Shown here one piece after another: positions 52,927 to 61,804 of a stretch of DNA of 64,000 nucleotides. The stretch is taken from contig KK211271.1 in the NCBI GenBank assembly GCA_000621405.1, positions 257,632 to 321,631 on the forward strand, written 5' to 3'. Each line of letters opens with the position of its first letter. Within the stretch, counting starts at the first letter, position 1. This stretch comes from Lachnospiraceae bacterium AC3007 (GTDB lineage Bacteria; Bacillota; Clostridia; Lachnospirales; Lachnospiraceae). The notes beneath the pieces were generated by a model. The model worked only from the letters and a program-made list of their open reading frames with translations. It searched no databases and was not told the origin of the DNA. The translations under genes and the position numbers were made by a program.

Positions 52927-53557
52927 GATCCTTGTTATATCTCCTGCACTTTTCGGCAAAGGACCGCACAAAGCCGGGACAGCTCCTGAAATAAAGATGC
53001 GGCCATCCGGCCCACATGGTGTCCGAGATATGGACTTCCCTGTACTGCTTTCCGGAGGACGCCTTCCTGATCAGTGCTCCCTCTCCGTTGTCTTCTGCAT
53101 CATAATAATGAAATTCGTGCCCTCTGATGCTCTCTCCTTTGCTCAGCCAGAGACCTGTCCCGTCGGATATCTCCACATATCCGAATCTTACGAGCCTGTC
53201 CTTTTTCCCGCACGGGGTATCTATAAGGCCGCACATTCCGTGCCTTTGGCCGTCCCCATCCGATATCGAGTCCGTAAGATACATGAATCCGCCGCATTCG
53301 GCCACGACCGGCATCTTATCCGACACGCATCTTCTGATATCCCCGATCATCTCCTTATTCCCGGAGAGTCTCTCTGCATGAAGCTCGGGATAGCCTCCTC
53401 CCAGATAGATCCCGGATGCGCCGCCGGGAAGGGATCTGTCTTCCAGCGGCGAAAAATACGCTATCTCAAAGCCCGCTCTTTCAAGGGCTCTTAGGTTTTC
53501 TCCGTAATAAAAGCAGAACGCCGCATCATATGCCGCTGCAAGCTTCAATGATCCCAT
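52916..53557 (-). CDS. cbiA: cobyrinate a,c-diamide synthase, C-terminal half
   Basis: A 213-residue ORF equal to the glutaminase half of CbiA: AYDAAFCFYYGENL, YLGGGYPELHAE and the nucleophile region AECGGFMYLTD with Cys in AECGG. It starts at ATG 53557, inside the end of the N-terminal ORF, 32 bp overlap, in the +1 frame. The two products together have about the normal length of CbiA. A weak GGAAGAAAG lies 11 bases upstream, so coupled re-initiation is possible. Confidence 0.85.
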   Translation of the reverse strand: MGSLKLAAAYDAAFCFYYGENLRALERAGFEIAYFSPLEDRSLPGGASGIYLGGGYPELHAERLSGNKEMIGDIRRCVSDKMPVVAECGGFMYLTDSISDGDGQRHGMCGLIDTPCGKKDRLVRFGYVEISDGTGLWLSKGESIRGHEFHYYDAEDNGEGALIRKASSGKQYREVHISDTMWAGWPHLYFRSCPGFVRSFAEKCRRYNKDRST

Positions 53558-54272
53558 CTATATCCACGCTTTCTTCCATGACGGACGCAAGCCGGTCGAC
53601 TTTTTGCTTTATGCCAGCCACTTCGTCCGGAAGGACAAGACCCAGATATCTGCTCTCCACAGCGATATCCCTGATCTCCGGAACGGCTCCGAAGCACCTG
53701 ATGCCCAGCTCTTTTTCGATCACAGGGGAGAGCAGGCCGGCAGATGAGCGGCTGCACCGGTTAATTATCACTCCCTTTATCAGGGAAGATGCATCATAAT
53801 CAATAAAACCCTTTATCATCGCAACGACAGATCTCATCGCGCCCTTTGCATCGGGTACCAGGATGACCGGGACCGACAGGGCGGCGGCTGTGTCGTAGGT
53901 TGAGTATTTTGAAGAATCAGCTCCTATCCCATCGTAGAGTCCCATCACTCCCTCGATGACGGATATGTCGGCCGCGCGGCTCCTCTCCTCAAAGATCTCC
54001 CTTATCCCGTCATATCCTGCGAGGTATATATCGAGGTTTTCGCAACCCTCGTTTGGATTATGTAAACCTTCCGCTTTCTCTTCCGATACCGCATCATGAA
54101 AAAGAGGGTCGATATAATCCGGCCCTGCTTTAAAGCTCTGCACCGTATATCCTCTGTTCCTAAGGGCTTTTATCAGTCCGCAGGTAAGCATCGTCTTGCC
54201 GCCTCCGCTTTTTGTAGAAGATATGCAGAAGGATGTTTTGTGTGTTACGTCAACCGTCTCGTTTCTTTCCAT
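53526..54272 (-). CDS. cbiA: cobyrinate a,c-diamide synthase, N-terminal half
   Basis: A 248-residue ORF equal to the ATP-binding half of CbiA, with the P-loop-like SSTKSGGGKTML, SFKAGPDYIDP and VEGVMGLYDG. It ends with TGA at 53526 where the intact protein would continue into the glutaminase half. With the neighbouring ORF it amidates cobyrinic acid a and c side chains using glutamine. The split may be a real frameshift, a sequencing error or an evolved two-subunit enzyme. Confidence 0.85.
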   Translation of the reverse strand: MERNETVDVTHKTSFCISSTKSGGGKTMLTCGLIKALRNRGYTVQSFKAGPDYIDPLFHDAVSEEKAEGLHNPNEGCENLDIYLAGYDGIREIFEERSRAADISVIEGVMGLYDGIGADSSKYSTYDTAAALSVPVILVPDAKGAMRSVVAMIKGFIDYDASSLIKGVIINRCSRSSAGLLSPVIEKELGIRCFGAVPEIRDIAVESRYLGLVLPDEVAGIKQKVDRLASVMEESVDIDGIIEACSGI

Positions 54273-54324
54273 CGTCTGTCTTTACTGCTCATTCACTCCC
54301 TCCGACAAGGTGGAAATGAAAGTA

Positions 54325-54423
54325 TCACTCTCTGTCGTCACAAAGGACATGAGCTTCTCACTCTCTGTCGTCACGAAGGACATGACCGTCTCACTCACTC
54401 TCCTCCGCCACGAAGGATATGAT
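54325..54423. repeat. 33-bp tandem repeat at the end of cbiJET
   Basis: Units 54325-54357 and 54358-54390 (TCACTCTCTGTCGTCAC... AAGGACATGA) are followed by a diverged third unit that overlaps the last codons of the cbiJET gene, and preceded by a degenerate copy (54293-54324). They fill the spacer before cbiA. Confidence 0.85.
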
Positions 54424-56466
54424 CGCCAGAAAGATCGGGTTTAGCGACTTTATCATATGATACTTCCTGATCGTCTCTGTCTTTGCGATATTCATCTGGA
54501 TGACGTCGATCGATGAATACGGTATCTCCGACATGACCTGCATGAGTGAATTAAGAGTCTCAAGCGTCACAGCGCCGGCGACGACTCTTACCTCGCGGTT
54601 TTTGTCCTTGAGTCCCCTTATGATCTCTCTCAGCTTGTTGCTCGAGCCGCCGATGTATGCGGCATCCGGCTTCGGAAGCAGATCGAATGACTCAGGGGCC
54701 TGGCCTCTGACCACTGTCACGTTATCGCGACCGTATCTTTTCTTGTTCAGTTCCGTAAGGTCGGCCGCCTCTTTTCTTTCCTCGATGGCATAGACATGGA
54801 TGTCGTCCGAGATGCCGGCGGCAGCCACGGAGATAGTACCCGTGCCGCTCCCTATGTCATACAGGATCTCGCCCTTTTTAAGGCCGAGCTTGCCGAGGAC
54901 CACGTAGCGGATCTCCTCCTTGGTCATCGGTATGCCTTCCTTGCGGGTGAAGTCCTCATCCTTGAGAGCAAATCCCGAGGTATCGAGCGGATCCTCGTTA
55001 TAGATGTACAGCGTTGCAAGCCCTTCCTCCATATCCTCGGGCATCTGGGCCGCGTCACTGGCCGTCCTAGCATAGAGCCTCATATCGACAGAGCCGAGAT
55101 TCACGCCCATCACAAGCTTCGTATCGCCGAGTCCGGCCTCCGTCAGGAGCTTGCCGTAGTAAATAAAATCGGCCGGCTTCGTGAGCAGCAGGAAGGTCTT
55201 TTCGTTATTTCGCACCGCGGTCACGACGCTCATGTCGCTCGCCGCATCCTGATCCCTGCCGTGCATCGAGATCACGCGGCTGTCTTCGTAGCTTATCGCC
55301 ATGATCGACGAGAGCGCAGCAATGGAAGACACGCCGGGTATTTGCTTTATGTAAACCACTGTTCCGCGGCCTCTCTGCTCTTCTTTCCACTCATCCAGAG
55401 CCGGGATCAGAGCGCCCGTGCCGCTGTAAAAGCCTGAATCTCCGGAATACAGGACCGCTGCCTTTATCGTATCGTCCGCGAGAGAAGATGAAAGACGGTC
55501 GAGGTACTGAATTATGTCAACCGGTTTGTAGAACGGAAAGCTCTGTCTCTCCCGTCCGTACATATCCACGAGTCTCTTGGAACCGAAGATATACTGTGCA
55601 TCGTCGATGGCAGCGCGGGCTTCTCCCGTCAGGCTTCCTTCATTTCCCATGCCGCAGCCGATGACGGAGACCTCAAACTGCCTGTCGCGGCCTATCCTCA
55701 CTCCGGTAAGCTCAGTCAGCCTGCTGCAGACCTGATCAAAGCTCATTCCCTCTGTATAGTCCGGGTTACCTACTACGAAAAGGCTTATCCCGGCTTCATC
55801 GGCGGCAAGGGCCTTTTCAAAGAAGCCTCCTGCCTGCCCCGTCATCTTTGTGACCATGACGGTCACGTTGTAATCTTTTATCTGAGCGACGTTCATCTCC
55901 TTGCTGAAGGGTCCCTGCATCGCGATGATGTCGCGTCCGCCGAGCCCCAGAGATTCGCAGGTCTTGATGCTCTCGCTCCCGGAGAGCACGCGCGCGATGA
56001 GTCTTCCCTTCAGGGAGCCCCGCCTCGTATATATGCCGAGTTCCTTGGTCCCTATGGTGAGCAGCACATTGCCTCTGGTAGCCTCAAGAGCGATGGCGCA
56101 GGATTCATTGTCATCGAAGTAATGCACGCCGGCTCTTGTATAATCAGAGCTCGACCCCGTCTCTCTCTTAAGCCTCAGATACTGCATGAGAGTCGTATCT
56201 GCCGCGGCCTTTATATTATCCGAAGCGATCGTCGCATACGGGTGGGTCGCATCCACGACGCAGATGAAATCCTCGCTCTCCATGAGCTCTTCCATCTGAG
56301 ACTCGGTAAGACGGCCCTGGCGCACCTCTATGCCTTCAAGATCAGGCATGGACTGCATTCCGTACTCCGTGGCCACGCAGACAAGGGCGCTCGCCCCTGC
56401 AAGAGATATCTTCTCGGCAACCTTCCTGCCTTCAGTCGTTCCCGCAAATACAAGTATCCTGCTCAC
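54391..56466 (-). CDS. CbiJ-CbiE-CbiT fusion (precorrin-6A reductase / precorrin-6B methylase and decarboxylase)
   Basis: A 691-residue three-domain enzyme: CbiJ (1 to about 258; FAGTTEGRK, DATHPYA), CbiE (from 266; SVIGCGMGN, YSGDSGFYS) and CbiT (from about 514, SAM motif DIGSGTGT at 537-544). It performs three successive steps: reduction of cobalt-precorrin-6A, C-5/C-15 methylation and decarboxylation. The GTG start overlaps the cbiH stop by 4 bp. Fusions of CbiE-CbiT are common; the added CbiJ is a less usual combination. Two copies of the 11-bp word lie inside (55347, 55512). Confidence 0.9.
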   Translation of the reverse strand: MSRILVFAGTTEGRKVAEKISLAGASALVCVATEYGMQSMPDLEGIEVRQGRLTESQMEELMESEDFICVVDATHPYATIASDNIKAAADTTLMQYLRLKRETGSSSDYTRAGVHYFDDNESCAIALEATRGNVLLTIGTKELGIYTRRGSLKGRLIARVLSGSESIKTCESLGLGGRDIIAMQGPFSKEMNVAQIKDYNVTVMVTKMTGQAGGFFEKALAADEAGISLFVVGNPDYTEGMSFDQVCSRLTELTGVRIGRDRQFEVSVIGCGMGNEGSLTGEARAAIDDAQYIFGSKRLVDMYGRERQSFPFYKPVDIIQYLDRLSSSLADDTIKAAVLYSGDSGFYSGTGALIPALDEWKEEQRGRGTVVYIKQIPGVSSIAALSSIMAISYEDSRVISMHGRDQDAASDMSVVTAVRNNEKTFLLLTKPADFIYYGKLLTEAGLGDTKLVMGVNLGSVDMRLYARTASDAAQMPEDMEEGLATLYIYNEDPLDTSGFALKDEDFTRKEGIPMTKEEIRYVVLGKLGLKKGEILYDIGSGTGTISVAAAGISDDIHVYAIEERKEAADLTELNKKRYGRDNVTVVRGQAPESFDLLPKPDAAYIGGSSNKLREIIRGLKDKNREVRVVAGAVTLETLNSLMQVMSEIPYSSIDVIQMNIAKTETIRKYHMIKSLNPIFLAIISFVAEESE

Positions 56467-57209
56467 TTTATATACTTCCTTCCTGTGATCATCCTTCCGC
56501 CGATGCTTTTTGTGTCCTTATTTCCTATATATACCGTGGTGAACATATCAAGATCTTCGCTGTACAGTCCACCAAGAGTCGTGATCTTATGCTCCTCGCC
56601 GTCTCTTCCTATATTCTTCACATAGCCGGCGACGCGCTCTCTTCCCGTAACTGCTCCTATGATATCAAGAGCCTGCCGCAGCGTATCAGGCCTTACGCGG
56701 CTTACGGGATTATAGAGGACTATGGAAAAATCGCCCTCGGCCGCAGCCTTAATGCGCACTGCGATCTCCTCCCACGGCGTAAGGGCCGTCGACAGGGAAA
56801 TAACTGCAAAGTCGCTCCCGATGGGCGATCCAAGGATCGCAGCTCCGGACAGGGCCGCCGTCACACCCGGAATTATAGTTATGTCAACCTCTCCGTCCCG
56901 GTCCTCTCTGTCTCTCGAGTCCAGCTCCAGTATCAGGCTCGCCATCCCGTAGACACCGGGATCTCCGCTGCAGACTACCGCGACCTTCCGTCCTTCATAA
57001 GCCTTATCCAGCGCATATTCGCAGCGTGCGACCTCATCCCCCATCCCTGTGGAATACATTTCCTTGCCGGGGTATCTGTCCTTCAATAGATTTATGTAAA
57101 CCTTGTATCCGACTATGAGATCCGCCGCATCAAGCGCGGCCTGTGCATCAGCCGTAATATACCCCTCACTCCCGGGTCCTATGCCTGCTACGCACAGATC
57201 CCCTGTCAT
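56463..57209 (-). CDS. cbiH: cobalt-precorrin-3B C17-methyltransferase
   Basis: A 248-residue SAM-dependent methylase. Start at ATG 57209 (MTGDLCVAGIGPGSEG) which overlaps the cbiG stop. GPGSEGYIT, SGDPGVYGMA and the IIPGVTAA motifs mark the family. It adds the C-17 methyl with ring contraction. Two 11-bp words lie inside (56879, 57092). Confidence 0.93.
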   Translation of the reverse strand: MTGDLCVAGIGPGSEGYITADAQAALDAADLIVGYKVYINLLKDRYPGKEMYSTGMGDEVARCEYALDKAYEGRKVAVVCSGDPGVYGMASLILELDSRDREDRDGEVDITIIPGVTAALSGAAILGSPIGSDFAVISLSTALTPWEEIAVRIKAAAEGDFSIVLYNPVSRVRPDTLRQALDIIGAVTGRERVAGYVKNIGRDGEEHKITTLGGLYSEDLDMFTTVYIGNKDTKSIGGRMITGRKYIK

Positions 57210-58147
57210 GGCGCTACGCGGTCCTTCTTTCCGATAGCGACGGTGACGCCGGAGTTTGACATCTTCTTTGCGTAGAGCCTGCATCCGGCAGCGACTACCG
57301 CCCTCTCGCATACGTTGTCGGAGCCTGTATTCTTCCTTACAAAATCAGATCCGGTGAAGTCTCCCTCCTGGCGCATGAGCTCGGCTGCCGTGAAAGTAAG
57401 CAGATGCTTCTTATGAGCCCTGCACCATTCGATGAGCCCGGGTTCGTTCTTTTTCAGATCTATGGTAGCCACGAGCCCTATATCACTGATGTCCAGACGA
57501 TAATCGTCCAGCACGGAATTGATATATCCCTCTATCTGGGAGCGTCTGATTCCTTTCTTGCAGCCTATTCCGAGCACGTACGGCTTTCTGGCAAGAGTGT
57601 ACCGAGCCTCGTCTACAGTTATGTAAACCGAGTCTTCGGACGGATCATTCTTGATCTTGACCCTTGCTCCGTCGAGCACCTTGGCTGATATCTCGACTAT
57701 ATCGGCCTTCTTGGGAAGCTCCAGTCCGTTTTCCTTTGCATATATATCGACCGCAAACTTGTCATTCAGATCGGTCGCCGTCGTGATGACCGGTATCGCT
57801 CCGATCGCGGATGCGATCTTCCCCGACAGCTCATTCGCGCCGCCGATATGTCCGGACAGAACCGGGATCACGTATTTGCCCGTCTCGTCGAGGACCACCA
57901 CTGCGGGATCGGTCATCTTGTCCTCCACAAGAGGAGCGATGAGCCGCACAGCTATGCCTGTAGCGCCGATGAATACGATGGCGGCCCCTTTTTTGAAATG
58001 GTCTTTGATGAAGTTATGTAAACTATCTCTTTCATCATTTCCATGAGCATGGAAAGCATCAGCATCCGAAAAAAGCGGGACGCTCTCAATGAGTCTCTCC
58101 GCAAGCTCTTTGCCGTTATCGGTAAATGTGATCAGCGCAGTATTCAT
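57206..58147 (-). CDS. cbiG: cobalt-precorrin-5A hydrolase
   Basis: A 313-residue CbiG with the N-terminal domain (FIGATGIAVRLIAP, VIPVLSGHIGGAN) and C-terminal domain (GIGCKKG, FVRKNTGSDNVCERAV). It opens the delta-lactone of cobalt-precorrin-5A with loss of the C-20 acetaldehyde. Coupled by 4-bp overlaps to cbiF and cbiH. Confidence 0.93.
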   Translation of the reverse strand: MNTALITFTDNGKELAERLIESVPLFSDADAFHAHGNDERDSLHNFIKDHFKKGAAIVFIGATGIAVRLIAPLVEDKMTDPAVVVLDETGKYVIPVLSGHIGGANELSGKIASAIGAIPVITTATDLNDKFAVDIYAKENGLELPKKADIVEISAKVLDGARVKIKNDPSEDSVYITVDEARYTLARKPYVLGIGCKKGIRRSQIEGYINSVLDDYRLDISDIGLVATIDLKKNEPGLIEWCRAHKKHLLTFTAAELMRQEGDFTGSDFVRKNTGSDNVCERAVVAAGCRLYAKKMSNSGVTVAIGKKDRVAP

Positions 58148-58914
58148 TCTTCACCTTTTCTGTATCCGGTCGTAAAACCGGGATCATATAGCCTGGATCT
58201 TACAGTCTTTTTATCACCTGACAGCCGCCCGACGGCGGGTCCCAGGAGTATGACCGCAAGCCCTGTGATATTATTTTCCTCCATTATGGAAGTGAGACTC
58301 TTAAGATCGCAGAGTATCCTCTTCTCCTCCGGCCAGGACGCCTTATATACGACCGCGACCGGCGTATCCGGAGACAGCCCGTGCTCCGTAAGTCTCTTTG
58401 TGAGAGACTCTGTAAGCTTTGAGGAAAGATATACGGCTACAGATGCATTCGAATATACAAAATGCTCGATGCTCTGAGCCTCAGGCACGTCAGTCCTGCC
58501 CGCGATCCTGGTTATCACAAAGCTCTGCGCGACCTCCGGAAGCGTGAATTCCATCCCCAGAGAGGCCGCAGCCGCCATGGCAGCAGTCACGCCGGGAGTG
58601 ATATCGAAGTCTATGTCTAGTTTACATAATTCTTCGATCTGTTCCTGTATCGCTCCGTATATCGAAGGATCGCCGGAGTGCAGCCGCACTGTTTGCAGGC
58701 CTTGGCGGTCCGCTTCCTTTATGACCCCGATGATCTCCTCCAGGGTCATTTCGGCGCTGTCATATAGTGTAACATTTTTCCTGCAATAATTCAGCAAGTC
58801 TTTATTTATCACGGATCCGGCATATATTACCACATCCGCTTCCGACAGCAGCCTCTGCCCTCTTACAGTTATAAGATCCGCGGCGCCGCTCCCGGCGCCG
58901 ACAAAATGTACCAT
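58144..58914 (-). CDS. cbiF: cobalt-precorrin-4 C11-methyltransferase
   Basis: A 256-residue methylase starting MVHFVGAGSGAADLIT. The SAM motifs GAGSGAADL and HSGDPSIYGA are intact. First gene of the second block of the operon after the 205-bp spacer behind cbiD. A reverse copy of the 11-bp word with last base changed lies at 58619. Confidence 0.95.
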   Translation of the reverse strand: MVHFVGAGSGAADLITVRGQRLLSEADVVIYAGSVINKDLLNYCRKNVTLYDSAEMTLEEIIGVIKEADRQGLQTVRLHSGDPSIYGAIQEQIEELCKLDIDFDITPGVTAAMAAAASLGMEFTLPEVAQSFVITRIAGRTDVPEAQSIEHFVYSNASVAVYLSSKLTESLTKRLTEHGLSPDTPVAVVYKASWPEEKRILCDLKSLTSIMEENNITGLAVILLGPAVGRLSGDKKTVRSRLYDPGFTTGYRKGEE

Positions 58915-58940
58915 ATCTATCCTTTCAAAGAAGTCACCGG

Positions 58941-59000
58941 AAGTCAGCGGGGACGGTTCTCAGTGACTTATAAGTCAGCGGGGACGGTTCTCACTGACTT
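58941..59000. repeat. two direct copies of a REP-like 29-bp element
   Basis: 58941-58969 and 58972-59000 each read AAGTCAGCGGGGACGGTTCT plus a tail ending TGACTT, and each has AAGTCA/TGACTT as a short inverted end. The core GGGACGGTTCT matches the palindrome at 25321-25385. The spacer also holds a perfect 14-bp palindrome GATTGTATACAATC (59097-59110) just behind the cbiD stop. Confidence 0.8.
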
Positions 59001-59119
59001 TTTTGCCACCGGAAGTCACAAAAACGGTTCAATTTGACCAGAAATCACTTTATGTAAACCTCCCAAAAATCCGTTTTCGGATCAGGACCGAAGCGAGATT
59101 GTATACAATCCGGTCACTC

Positions 59120-60385
59120 TCAACCCTCTTCCCTAATGATCCTCTCAAGCATATTTTTTATGTGTGCGCTCTCGCTCACCAGTGCATTTTCACCACAATA
59201 TATTGTAACCTCGACATCGAACCTTCCGTCTGCTTTTCTGTCAAGCACGGACTTCACCCGCTCAATAATGGTTGACATAACACTTTTTAAGGCATTTTTA
59301 TCCGGTGTTTTTTCATCATATTTTCTTATGATCTCAAGCGCTTCGGCTGTAGATACGGAGTCAAGGATCCGGTTCAGGATCTCCCCCGGCAGTCCCGCTC
59401 TGATCCCGGCCGCCGCAATCGCTTCCATCCGTCCGTCGGCTTCACGGCTGTGGGTGTTCATTATGCCGGAAGCAACTTTTACGAGCTTCCCGGTATGACC
59501 TGCAAGTATCACATCCCTGTATCCGAGCTCGCCGCACATATCCAGAGTGTCTCCTATATAATTAGAGCACTTCACGGCCTTGTCTATGTCGTAACCGTAT
59601 GTCTCCATCAGAAACTTCCGTCCGTAATTGCCCGGAGATATGACGACTCCCGTATATCCGGCTGCTCTTCTCTGTTTTAATTCGAGATAGATCGCATCCT
59701 TCAGGGCTTTCTCACTCATAGGTTCCACGATCCCGGTGGTACCTATTATGGATATCCCGCCCTCGATGCCCAGTCTCGGATTGAAGGTCCTCCTTCCTAT
59801 TTCTTCTCCGCCGGGGGCCGATATGACGATGTCAAGACAGCCTTCGTATCCTGCAGCCTCGCATGCATCAAGCACTGCTTCCTTTATCATCTTCCTCGGA
59901 ACGGAATTGATGGCCCATTCTCCGACCGGCTGATCCAGCCCGGGCTTCGTGACCCGTCCTATCCCTTCTCCGCCGATTATCCTGACACGGTCCGAAGACG
60001 CATCCCATCCCGGCTCCGTCTCACCCGGATCAGCAGACGCATCCCATCCCGGCTCCGTCTCGTCCCGATCCACAGACGGATCCCGTCTCTGACGATTCCC
60101 TTCCGAAGGCTCCTCTCCATCCCTCTCCCGGAACGACACCGTCGCGTAGATCAGCATCCCTGTCGTAATATCCGGGTCATCTCCGCCGTCCTTCCTGACG
60201 GCACAGACAGCCTTAATTTCGGTTAACATAACGCCCTCTAAATCAGCCTTAAAAACATCTCCTCGTGGTACAGTTATGTCAACCGATTCTATCTTCTCCC
60301 CGGTCAGCAACATATAAGCTGCCGCCTTCGATGCGGCGGCAGCACAGCTTCCCGTGGTATATCCTTCCCTGAGTTTCTTTTGCAA
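59120..60385 (-). CDS. cbiD: cobalt-precorrin-5B C1-methyltransferase with repeat insertion
   Basis: A 421-residue CbiD, longer than the usual 360-380. TTG start at 60385 six bases after GGAGGATCGTC; REGYTTGSCAAAASKAA is the classic N terminus. An insertion at about residues 87-133 is made of a tandem 13-residue repeat (DPGETEPGWDASA) and charged residues. Core motifs on both sides (GEGIGRVTKPGL, GTTGIVEPMSE) are intact, so activity is likely kept. First gene of the corrin operon, 23 bp after radA. Confidence 0.92.
   Translation of the reverse strand: MQKKLREGYTTGSCAAAASKAAAYMLLTGEKIESVDITVPRGDVFKADLEGVMLTEIKAVCAVRKDGGDDPDITTGMLIYATVSFRERDGEEPSEGNRQRRDPSVDRDETEPGWDASADPGETEPGWDASSDRVRIIGGEGIGRVTKPGLDQPVGEWAINSVPRKMIKEAVLDACEAAGYEGCLDIVISAPGGEEIGRRTFNPRLGIEGGISIIGTTGIVEPMSEKALKDAIYLELKQRRAAGYTGVVISPGNYGRKFLMETYGYDIDKAVKCSNYIGDTLDMCGELGYRDVILAGHTGKLVKVASGIMNTHSREADGRMEAIAAAGIRAGLPGEILNRILDSVSTAEALEIIRKYDEKTPDKNALKSVMSTIIERVKSVLDRKADGRFDVEVTIYCGENALVSESAHIKNMLERIIREEG
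59997..60074 (-). repeat. 39-bp coding minisatellite in cbiD
   Basis: Two 39-bp units (59997-60035, 60036-60074) and a partial third, each close to GACGCATCCCATCCCGGC.... They encode the repeated DASADPGETEPGW insert. The unit is in frame with the gene, so gain or loss of copies would not break it. Confidence 0.88.
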
Positions 60386-60407
60386 AGACGATCCTCCGGT
60401 GTCTGTA

Positions 60408-61802
60408 TCAGATCTTATCCATCACCTCATCCAGTGTCCTCACTTCGATAAGCTCCATGCCCTTGATATCCTTTAATGATCCGTGATTGGCGGCCGGGAC
60501 TATGGCCCTCTTGAATCCAAGCTTCTGCGCCTCGATAACCCGCCTCTCGCACATCGACACGGCGCGTATCTCGCCGGAGAGGCCGACCTCTCCGAAGGAC
60601 ACCGTGTCCTTGTCGATGGGCCTGTTCCTGAAGGAAGATGCGATCGCGATTACTACAGCAAGATCCACGGAGGGTTCAGACACCTTCATCCCTCCCGCTA
60701 TGTTCACATAGGCATCCGACTGGGCAAGCCGCATTCCCACGCGCTTCTCCAGCACCGCCATAAGGAGCGACACTCTGTTGTAGTCGATACCGGCTGCCTG
60801 TCTCTTGGGATAGGTGAAGCTTGTATTGTCCGTCACCAGCGCCTGGATCTCTATAAGAAGAGGCCTGCTGCCCTCCATCACGCAGGTCACGATGTTGCCG
60901 CTGGAGCCTACGGCTCTGCCTGACAGCATATATTCCGAAGGATTCTTTACCTCCTTCAGTCCACCCTGGCTCATCTCAAAGACGCCTATCTCGTTGGTGG
61001 AGCCAAAGCGGTTCTTTACAGCTCTCAATATCCTGTAGGAGCCCTGCAGATCGCCTTCAAAGTAGAGCACGGTGTCCACCATGTGCTCGAGCACCTTGGG
61101 ACCTGCCACGGCCCCGTCCTTCGTCACGTGTCCCACTATGAATATCGAAATGCCCATGCCCTTTGCGACCCGCATAAGCGTCGCTGTCGACTCTCTCACC
61201 TGGGATACCGATCCCGATGCGGATTCGAGTCCGTCATTCGTCATGGTCTGTATTGAATCGATCACTACAAGGTCCGGCTTTTTCTCTTCCATGACAGAGA
61301 CCGCATTGTCCAGCAGCGTGTCACACAGAAGGAAGAAATCAGGGCCGAAATCCCCGATCCTCATGGCCCTCATCTTGATCTGCTTCTCGGATTCCTCACC
61401 TGAGACATATAGGACAGTCTTCCCGGTCTCGGAGACGGCGCGCGCCGCCTGCAGAAGGATAGTGGATTTGCCTATGCCCGGATCGCCGCCGACTAAGACC
61501 AGGGAGCCCGTCACGACTCCGCCGCCAAGCACCCTGTCAAATTCCGCGAGCCCGCTGGACATCCTCTGCTCATCGGTAAGCTCGATCTCGGAAAGCCTGA
61601 CTCCGCGCGAAGGCCCGCCTGCAAAGGAGCCGCCGGAACCGGCAGAAGCTCTTCCCGCGCGGCTTTTTGAAGACGATGCGCTCTTCGGAGCTTCCGTCAT
61701 GGTATTCCACTCATGACAGGAAGGGCACTGGCCCAGCCATTTGGCGGACTCGTGCCCACAGTTTTTACAGAAATACAGTGTTTCGGATCTGGATTTAGCC
61801 AT
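60408..61802 (-). CDS. radA: RadA, DNA repair/branch migration protein
   Basis: A 464-residue RadA: N-terminal zinc finger (C12-x2-C15, C26-x2-C29), Walker A GGDPGIGKST (105-114), KNRFGST, and a C-terminal Lon-like part. Helps process recombination intermediates. Located between a small unknown gene and cbiD. All motifs intact. Confidence 0.96.
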   Translation of the reverse strand: MAKSRSETLYFCKNCGHESAKWLGQCPSCHEWNTMTEAPKSASSSKSRAGRASAGSGGSFAGGPSRGVRLSEIELTDEQRMSSGLAEFDRVLGGGVVTGSLVLVGGDPGIGKSTILLQAARAVSETGKTVLYVSGEESEKQIKMRAMRIGDFGPDFFLLCDTLLDNAVSVMEEKKPDLVVIDSIQTMTNDGLESASGSVSQVRESTATLMRVAKGMGISIFIVGHVTKDGAVAGPKVLEHMVDTVLYFEGDLQGSYRILRAVKNRFGSTNEIGVFEMSQGGLKEVKNPSEYMLSGRAVGSSGNIVTCVMEGSRPLLIEIQALVTDNTSFTYPKRQAAGIDYNRVSLLMAVLEKRVGMRLAQSDAYVNIAGGMKVSEPSVDLAVVIAIASSFRNRPIDKDTVSFGEVGLSGEIRAVSMCERRVIEAQKLGFKRAIVPAANHGSLKDIKGMELIEVRTLDEVMDKI

Positions 61803-61804
61803 GT

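Noticed and set aside
53526-53557. Programmed frameshift in cbiA
   Set aside because: The overlap has no slippery heptamer of a known type and no downstream pseudoknot that I can see, so re-initiation or an ordinary frameshift is simpler.
58915-59119. Cobalamin riboswitch before cbiF
   Set aside because: The spacer holds REP-like copies and a palindrome, but I could not find a B12-box-like sequence.
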